From an uncultured euryarchaeote (GTDB taxonomy: Archaea > Thermoplasmatota > Poseidoniia > Poseidoniales > Poseidoniaceae), in assembly GCA_937881505.1 (NCBI GenBank), contig CALGEM010000299.1:1-9892 (forward strand): a DNA stretch of 9,892 bases, read 5' to 3'. Both the position numbers and the translations under genes were made by a program. Under the pieces are notes generated by a model that worked only from the letters and a program-made list of their open reading frames with translations, did no database searches and had not been told where the DNA came from. How positions within the stretch are numbered: position 1 is the stretch's first letter; each line of letters opens with the position of its first letter. This document shows positions 6,139-9,892 of the stretch, one piece after another.

Positions 6139-7387
6139 CGCCTTCGTAGTAACTCGCCACGGCGACGTCAATTTCGTCAAGCACCGCCGCTTCGTCGACG
6201 GTGAGGGTGACACCGTCCCGGCGCAGCGCCCTCCCACCGACCCACAGGTCCATGCAATCGGCCCCGTTGAAGATGAGGTTGGCCAAATGGCGGTTGTCCG
6301 AGCGTCCACGCGGGCGCATGCGCACATCGTCAAGGTTCCAAACGGCCCAGTCCCGACTTCCCGTGGTGGCCAAATCCATCGCTTCCACGGCCGGAAGAAG
6401 GGTTGAATCCCAGTGGTCATGGCGCTGGACCAAGGAGGCCAAGCGTGCCTCTGCCTGCATGTTGAGCCCGTTGCCTGAAGAGGCAGCGCCGTCGGTGCCG
6501 AGTCGCACATCCACACCGGCGTCCCTGTAGGCGGGCAACGAGAGCGTTCCTCCACAGGCGAGTTTCATGTTGGAGGAGGGGCAGTGAACGGCCGTCGCCT
6601 CGTGCTTCTTGAGCATCCGAATCTCGTTCTTCTTCACCCATGAGGCGTGGGCGCAAACGGTTCCAGGTTGGAAGAAACCGATGCTGTCGAGGTATTCCAC
6701 GGGATAGAGCCCGGTTTTGGCGTGGCAGTCGGCCACCTCCTTGCGGGTTTCACTGACGTGGATGTGGAGGCGACCGTTTCGGCGTTCGGCGAGTTCTGAA
6801 GCCCGGAGCAAGGTCTCTTCGCTGCACAGGTAAACCGAATGGGTGGCGATGGCGTACTGCACCAAGTCGTCTTCGTTGTTGGCGGCGAGCAACCCGTCGA
6901 GTTCCTCGAGCGCCGAGGCGGCGTCGGGGTGGCTTGGAAGCGCCGCATCGCTGACCGGCCCACCTACGAGTCCACGCAGGCCGGCATCGGTCAACACCTC
7001 GCCCGTCACGCTGGGGTAGAAGTACATGTCAGCCGCAAAACTGCTTCCGGTGCGGATCATTTCGGCCGCAGCGCATCGGCTTCCCATGCGGACATAGTCA
7101 GGCGTGATGCGGGACTCGGTGGGGAAGATGGCTTCGTTGAGCCAGCGGTGAAGGGGAAAGCCGTCGCTGAAATCTCGGGCGTTGAGCTGCATGGCGAGGT
7201 GGGTGTGCCAATTCTGAAAACTACGAGTGATGAGTCGCCCCGAGCCGTCGATGTCCTCCAGGACGTCCTCGTCGCCCTTGGACGGTGCCCATGAACCGTC
7301 GGCGTGAAGCAAGACGTCGCCCACAACCTTCTGCCCGCCACGGTCGTAGAGGACCGTGTTGCGGTAGCGGACGGGAGCATCGCTCAT
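6131..7387 (-). CDS. Amidohydrolase of the MTA/SAH deaminase type
   Basis: A 418-residue enzyme of the metal-dependent amidohydrolase superfamily (COG0402 type), which includes 5'-methylthioadenosine/S-adenosylhomocysteine deaminases, guanine deaminase and chlorohydrolases. The metal ligands are in place: H61 and H63 (NWHTHLAM), H210 (HIHVSE, with E213), H247 (AHASW) and D299 (LGTDGAASSGNGLNM). HCPSSNMKLACGG and a MIRTGSSFAADMYFY stretch near residue 110 match the MTA/SAH deaminase pattern more closely than other branches. The N- and C-terminal parts form the usual small beta domain. The likely reaction is hydrolytic deamination of an adenosine derivative, giving the inosine form, as part of methionine or SAM salvage. 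The start at 7387 gives normal length; an upstream extension would run through the tRNA-Thr gene. The gene is convergent with 5593-6129, with one base between the stops. The superfamily is certain, the substrate is not. Confidence 0.9.
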   Translation of the reverse strand: MSDAPVRYRNTVLYDRGGQKVVGDVLLHADGSWAPSKGDEDVLEDIDGSGRLITRSFQNWHTHLAMQLNARDFSDGFPLHRWLNEAIFPTESRITPDYVRMGSRCAAAEMIRTGSSFAADMYFYPSVTGEVLTDAGLRGLVGGPVSDAALPSHPDAASALEELDGLLAANNEDDLVQYAIATHSVYLCSEETLLRASELAERRNGRLHIHVSETRKEVADCHAKTGLYPVEYLDSIGFFQPGTVCAHASWVKKNEIRMLKKHEATAVHCPSSNMKLACGGTLSLPAYRDAGVDVRLGTDGAASSGNGLNMQAEARLASLVQRHDHWDSTLLPAVEAMDLATTGSRDWAVWNLDDVRMRPRGRSDNRHLANLIFNGADCMDLWVGGRALRRDGVTLTVDEAAVLDEIDVAVASYYEGVE

Positions 7388-7403
7388 GGTGGGGCCTGCT
7401 CGC

Positions 7404-7414
7404 CATGATTCATG
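7404..7414. promoter_or_regulatory. Small palindrome upstream of the amidohydrolase
   Basis: CATGA and TCATG mirror around T7409, 17 to 27 bases before the amidohydrolase ATG. The position would suit an operator. At five bases per arm it can also be chance. Confidence 0.25.
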
Positions 7415-7438
7415 AACGCTGAGGTTCGCACCGTGGGC

Positions 7439-7446
7439 CTTATGTT
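7439..7446 (+). promoter_or_regulatory. Candidate TATA box of tRNA-Thr
   Basis: CTTATGTT lies 26 to 33 bases before the first base of the tRNA, the expected place for an archaeal TATA box. It is the most A/T-rich element in the 84-bp spacer. Confidence 0.4.
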
Positions 7447-7471
7447 TGATTGGGACAGCGGGGAGTTTGCC

Positions 7472-7544
7472 GCCACTGTGGCTTAGTTGGTAGAGCGTCT
7501 GATTCGTAATCAGAAGGTCGGGAGTTCGAGTCTCCCCTGTGGCT
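7472..7544 (+). tRNA. tRNA-Thr (anticodon CGU)
   Basis: A complete cloverleaf of 73 bases. The acceptor pairs GCCACTG (7472-7478) with CTGTGGC (7537-7543) except for one T:T mismatch at the sixth pair. The D stem GCTT pairs with GAGC (7481-7496). The anticodon stem TCTGA/TCAGA (7498-7502, 7510-7514) is perfect around TTCGTAA, giving anticodon CGT at 7505-7507, which reads ACG threonine codons. The T arm GGGAG, TTCGAGT, CTCCC is perfect, the variable loop has five bases, and the discriminator is T7544. No CCA is encoded (CCT follows). No intron is seen. It ends three bases before the stop of the convergent phosphoglycerate kinase gene. Confidence 0.95.
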
Positions 7545-7547
7545 CCT

Positions 7548-8807
7548 TCACGCTTCGCTTTCAGCCGTGCTGATGTCGATGCCAAAGGCCACGGCGCTCT
7601 GCTCAAGGCTGACCACCGCAGGAAGCGGACGTCCGGCGATGTAATCCAAACAGGCGCCACCACCGGTGGAGACATGGCCCATTTTGTCGGCCAAACCTCG
7701 CTGTGCGACGAGGGTGGCGGTGTGGCCGCCGCCCATCACGGCGTACCCGTCGGACTCGGCGCAAGCGTTGAGCATCTCAATGGTGCCCAAGGCGAAATCG
7801 GGGTTCTCAAACACACCTGCTGGCCCGTTGAGGATGATGGTTCCAGCCTTCTTGATGGCCGCCGAGAGGTGGAAGACGGAGGTGATGCCGATGTCCCAAA
7901 ACGAGGCTTCGATGGGGAAGTCGGCCAGCGGGATGTCCACGCGGTTGCCTTCGATGTTGGCGGCTAAATCCACGGGGAGGTGAACCTTGTTGCCGTGGTC
8001 GTCGATGAGAGCCTTGGCGAGTTTGATGGTGGAGGCCCAGTTCTTGCCGAGTTCTTTCTTGAGGAAGGCTCGATTGGGCTCACCGATATCGTAGCCAGCC
8101 AAATCCAACAACAGGTTGGCGACCCCGCCGGTGGGCCAGAGGGCGTCGGCGATGCCGTTGCGCAGCATGTTGTCGGCGACCTGAATGGAATCGTCCACCT
8201 TGACGCCACCAAGCACCGCCAGGCACGGGCGCTCAGGCGTCTCAAGGGCGTGGTCCAATTTTCTGATTTCGTTGCCCATCAGTTCGCCCGCCACGCACGG
8301 CAGCAAGCCGGTGAAACCGATGATGGAGGGCGTGGCCCGGTGGGCGCAGGCAAAGGCGTCGTTGACAAAGAGGTCGGCCACGCTGGCAAGGCGTTGAACG
8401 AACCTCGTTTCAGCCATGGCTGCCGCATCCTTGACGCTGGTCTCTTCTTCGTCCATGCGGACGTTGTTGAGCATCAGGAGTTGGCCGACTTCAAGTTCCT
8501 CAATGGCCTTCATCGCTTTGGGCCCGTGGATGTCGTCAACCCACTTGACCTGGCGGCCGAGCAGGCGCCCCAGTTCACGGGCGTGACCGAGCGTGCTGGT
8601 GAAGTCGTCCTTGCCGGGGCGCGATTGGTGAGCGAGGATGATGACCTTGGCACGGACCAGTTTCTGGATGGTTGGCAGGATGGCACGGATCCTCGTGTCG
8701 TCGAGGAAGGCCTTGGTGGCGGGGTCGAGCGGGCTGTTGATGTCCACGCGCAGCAAGACGGTTTTCCCGTCGACGTTGACATCGTCCAAGGTCAGGACCT
8801 TTGCCAT
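7548..8807 (-). CDS. pgk: Phosphoglycerate kinase
   Basis: A 419-residue cytoplasmic enzyme that transfers phosphate between 1,3-bisphosphoglycerate and ADP in glycolysis and gluconeogenesis. Motifs run in the expected order: LLRVDINSPLD (residues 18-28), the substrate-binding DDTRIR around R39, AHQSRPGKDDFTS (59-71) as in archaeal forms, LNNVRMDEEE, FVNDAFACAHRATPS, VLGGVKVDDSI, NGPAGVFE, then GGGHTATLV and HVSTGGGACLDYIAG for nucleotide binding. Length is near normal for archaea. Small departures from the usual consensus, such as NVRM where NVRF is common, are away from the catalytic centre. The ATG at 8807 is chosen over the TTG one codon earlier; GGAAGG lies a few bases upstream and GGAGG at 8824-8828. 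The stop is three bases from the end of the convergent tRNA-Thr. The methyltransferase gene diverges from it across 152 bases. Confidence 0.97.
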   Translation of the reverse strand: MAKVLTLDDVNVDGKTVLLRVDINSPLDPATKAFLDDTRIRAILPTIQKLVRAKVIILAHQSRPGKDDFTSTLGHARELGRLLGRQVKWVDDIHGPKAMKAIEELEVGQLLMLNNVRMDEEETSVKDAAAMAETRFVQRLASVADLFVNDAFACAHRATPSIIGFTGLLPCVAGELMGNEIRKLDHALETPERPCLAVLGGVKVDDSIQVADNMLRNGIADALWPTGGVANLLLDLAGYDIGEPNRAFLKKELGKNWASTIKLAKALIDDHGNKVHLPVDLAANIEGNRVDIPLADFPIEASFWDIGITSVFHLSAAIKKAGTIILNGPAGVFENPDFALGTIEMLNACAESDGYAVMGGGHTATLVAQRGLADKMGHVSTGGGACLDYIAGRPLPAVVSLEQSAVAFGIDISTAESEA

Positions 8808-8840
8808 CAATCCCTTCCAAGCGCCTCCGGTTTTTCATCC

Positions 8841-8857
8841 CTCGCCCTCTTGGCGAG
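8841..8857. promoter_or_regulatory. Hairpin in the divergent pgk/methyltransferase spacer
   Basis: CTCGCC (8841-8846) pairs perfectly with GGCGAG (8852-8857) around a five-base loop. It lies 34 bases before the pgk start and so might fall in its leader or at its promoter. There is no T run after it on either strand, so it is not a classical terminator. The rest of the 152-bp spacer shows only weak promoter-like sequence. Confidence 0.35.
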
Positions 8858-8931
8858 CTTCAACCAACGACGTGGTGATTTGCGTAAGGTCGCAAGACGC
8901 GCGTGCCACCCCTGCTTCGGGCGCGAAAGGT

Positions 8932-8937
8932 GATAAG
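8932..8937 (+). promoter_or_regulatory. Candidate TATA box of the methyltransferase gene
   Basis: GATAAG lies 23 to 28 bases before the ATG at 8960 in a GC-rich spacer. The same bases overlap a GGTGAT (8929-8934) that is too far from the ATG to be its ribosome binding site, unless a GTG at 8930 or another start is used. Confidence 0.25.
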
Positions 8938-8959
8938 TCCCGCGACGCCCTTGGCTCGC

Positions 8960-9892
8960 ATGGCCGATGAGTCGCCCGCAAACGGCACCCCGTTGGAGGG
9001 TGCTCGTCGTCGTGCGTCCACCGCCACATCGTCCTTTGGCGTGTCCCGCCGAGAGGGCCACGACGCCAGCGTCTACTACACCAGTCGCCTCAACGAAGGG
9101 CTGGTCAGTTCTCGGGACGTCGGCGCCGCCCAAGCCTTCCCCGAAGAGCACGCCAACACCGTGCTGTGCGGCGACTCTCGCACCTTACCGCTGCCCGATA
9201 ACTGCGTGCATTTGGTGGTGACCTCACCTCCCTACAACGCCTCCAAGGATTACGACGAGGACCTCTCGCTCAAGGAATACCTGACGCTGCTCCACGACGT
9301 GTTTGCCGAGTGCTACCGCGTCCTCACCCCCGGGGGTCGGATGGTGGTCAACGTGGCGAATTTGGGACGGAAACCGTACATCCCACTCTCATCCCACATC
9401 AACATCATCATGGCCGAAATCGGCTTCTTGATGCGCGGTGAAATCATCTGGGACAAATCCGCCAGCGCCGGCTCATCCTGCGCCTGGGGCTCCTTTCAGT
9501 CGGCTTCCAACCCCTGCCTGCGAGACGTCCACGAATACCTGCTCGTGTTCTCCAAGGGGGACTACAAACTCCAGCGCAGCAAAAAAGAGCGGGCGGAGGG
9601 GCGACTCGACACGATTCCTCGCGACGATTTCATCCAGCACACGAAGTCCATCTGGTCCTTCGCCACCGAGCGTGCTTCCCGAGTCAACCACCCTGCGCCG
9701 TTCCCGGTGGAACTCCCCAAGCGCTGCATCGAGATGTACTCCTTCACCGGTGACGTCGTCCTCGACCCCTTCAACGGTTCAGGCACCACCTGCGTGGCCG
9801 CCAAGATGCACGGTCGTCGCTACCTCGGTGTCGACCTGTCCGAGGACTACTGCGCCATCGCCGAAGAGCGACTCAGCCAAACGAAAGCCTTG
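8960..9892 (+). CDS. DNA methyltransferase, likely N4-cytosine, beta-class order (3' end outside window)
   Basis: The frame is open from the ATG at 8960 to the right edge (311 residues), so the C-terminus is missing, probably only a short piece. The catalytic motif IV VTSPPYN (residues 87-93) comes before the SAM-binding motif I LDPFNGSGTT (268-277), the order of beta-class enzymes. The S-P-P-Y form is typical of N4-cytosine methyltransferases, although some N6-adenine enzymes are close. LTPGGRMVVNVANLGRKPY, the SAGSSCAWGSFQSASNPCLRDVHEYLLVFSKG stretch between about 170 and 201, and the closing YLGVDLSEDYCAIAEERL all fit this family. The first 75 residues are a less conserved, partly charged leader. 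It transfers methyl from SAM to a short DNA site; the site is not deducible directly. No restriction endonuclease is visible on this side, so it may be solitary. The frame remains open upstream to a GTG at 8930. Confidence 0.9.
   Translation, partial: MADESPANGTPLEGARRRASTATSSFGVSRREGHDASVYYTSRLNEGLVSSRDVGAAQAFPEEHANTVLCGDSRTLPLPDNCVHLVVTSPPYNASKDYDEDLSLKEYLTLLHDVFAECYRVLTPGGRMVVNVANLGRKPYIPLSSHINIIMAEIGFLMRGEIIWDKSASAGSSCAWGSFQSASNPCLRDVHEYLLVFSKGDYKLQRSKKERAEGRLDTIPRDDFIQHTKSIWSFATERASRVNHPAPFPVELPKRCIEMYSFTGDVVLDPFNGSGTTCVAAKMHGRRYLGVDLSEDYCAIAEERLSQTKAL

Noticed and set aside
5569..6555. Minus-strand open frame of 328 codons
   Set aside because: It runs antisense to the two-helix membrane protein and out of frame with the amidohydrolase, both well supported.
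7388..7675. N-terminal extension of the amidohydrolase
   Set aside because: It would read through tRNA-Thr and into the 3' end of pgk. The ATG at 7387 gives normal length.
7980..8933. Plus-strand open frame of 317 codons
   Set aside because: It lies antisense to phosphoglycerate kinase, whose motifs are unmistakable on the minus strand; the product has no recognisable features.
8960..9892. Complete restriction-modification system
   Set aside because: No endonuclease gene is visible; a partner could lie beyond the right edge, but nothing here supports it.
1..9892. CRISPR array, insertion sequence, integrase or attachment site
   Set aside because: No direct repeats with regular spacers, no transposase or integrase motifs, and no duplicated tRNA 3' end were found, although two tRNA genes were checked as possible integration targets.

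Overview
The window looks like a stretch of archaeal chromosome, most likely from a marine planktonic euryarchaeon of the Marine Group II / Thermoplasmatota type. This placement is an inference. It rests on an initiator tRNA with the GGG:CCC anticodon stem, an AK6/Fap7-type nucleoside kinase, a phosphoglycerate kinase of archaeal type, a CDP-alcohol phosphatidyltransferase suited to archaeal lipid headgroups, moderately high GC, tight gene packing, and a very large secreted protein with acidic beta-sandwich repeats. No 16S gene is present to settle it.

Layout. Positions 1-55 hold the 3' part of an initiator tRNA-Met, directly followed by the stop of a minus-strand gene for an unrecognised helical protein (56-805). 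A 102-bp divergent spacer with two overlapping hairpins leads into a plus-strand pair: an AK6/Fap7-like kinase (908-1459) and a CDP-alcohol phosphatidyltransferase (1509-2219), closed by an intrinsic-terminator-like hairpin (2235-2261). A two-gene membrane module follows. It consists of a 1081-residue surface protein with seven beta-sandwich-like units, one C-terminal membrane anchor and a charge-segregated cytoplasmic tail (2309-5554), then a 178-residue protein with two membrane segments (5593-6129).

The right part contains minus-strand metabolic genes and one plus-strand tRNA. An amidohydrolase of the MTA/SAH deaminase type (6131-7387) is convergent with the membrane module. A complete tRNA-Thr(CGU) (7472-7544) is convergent with phosphoglycerate kinase (7548-8807). 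Divergent from the kinase is a DNA methyltransferase of beta-class order with a TSPPY motif (8960 to beyond the right edge).

The housekeeping genes cover ribosome maturation or nucleotide metabolism, lipid headgroups, nucleoside salvage and glycolysis. They share no single pathway. The least explained part is the membrane module at 2309-6129, where an outward-facing repeat protein carries a 19-aspartate run and a histone-like basic tail on its inner side. Also notable is a near absence of CTAG in the window (one site seen), alongside a methyltransferase whose type would fit CTAG or a similar short palindrome. That link is a hypothesis.
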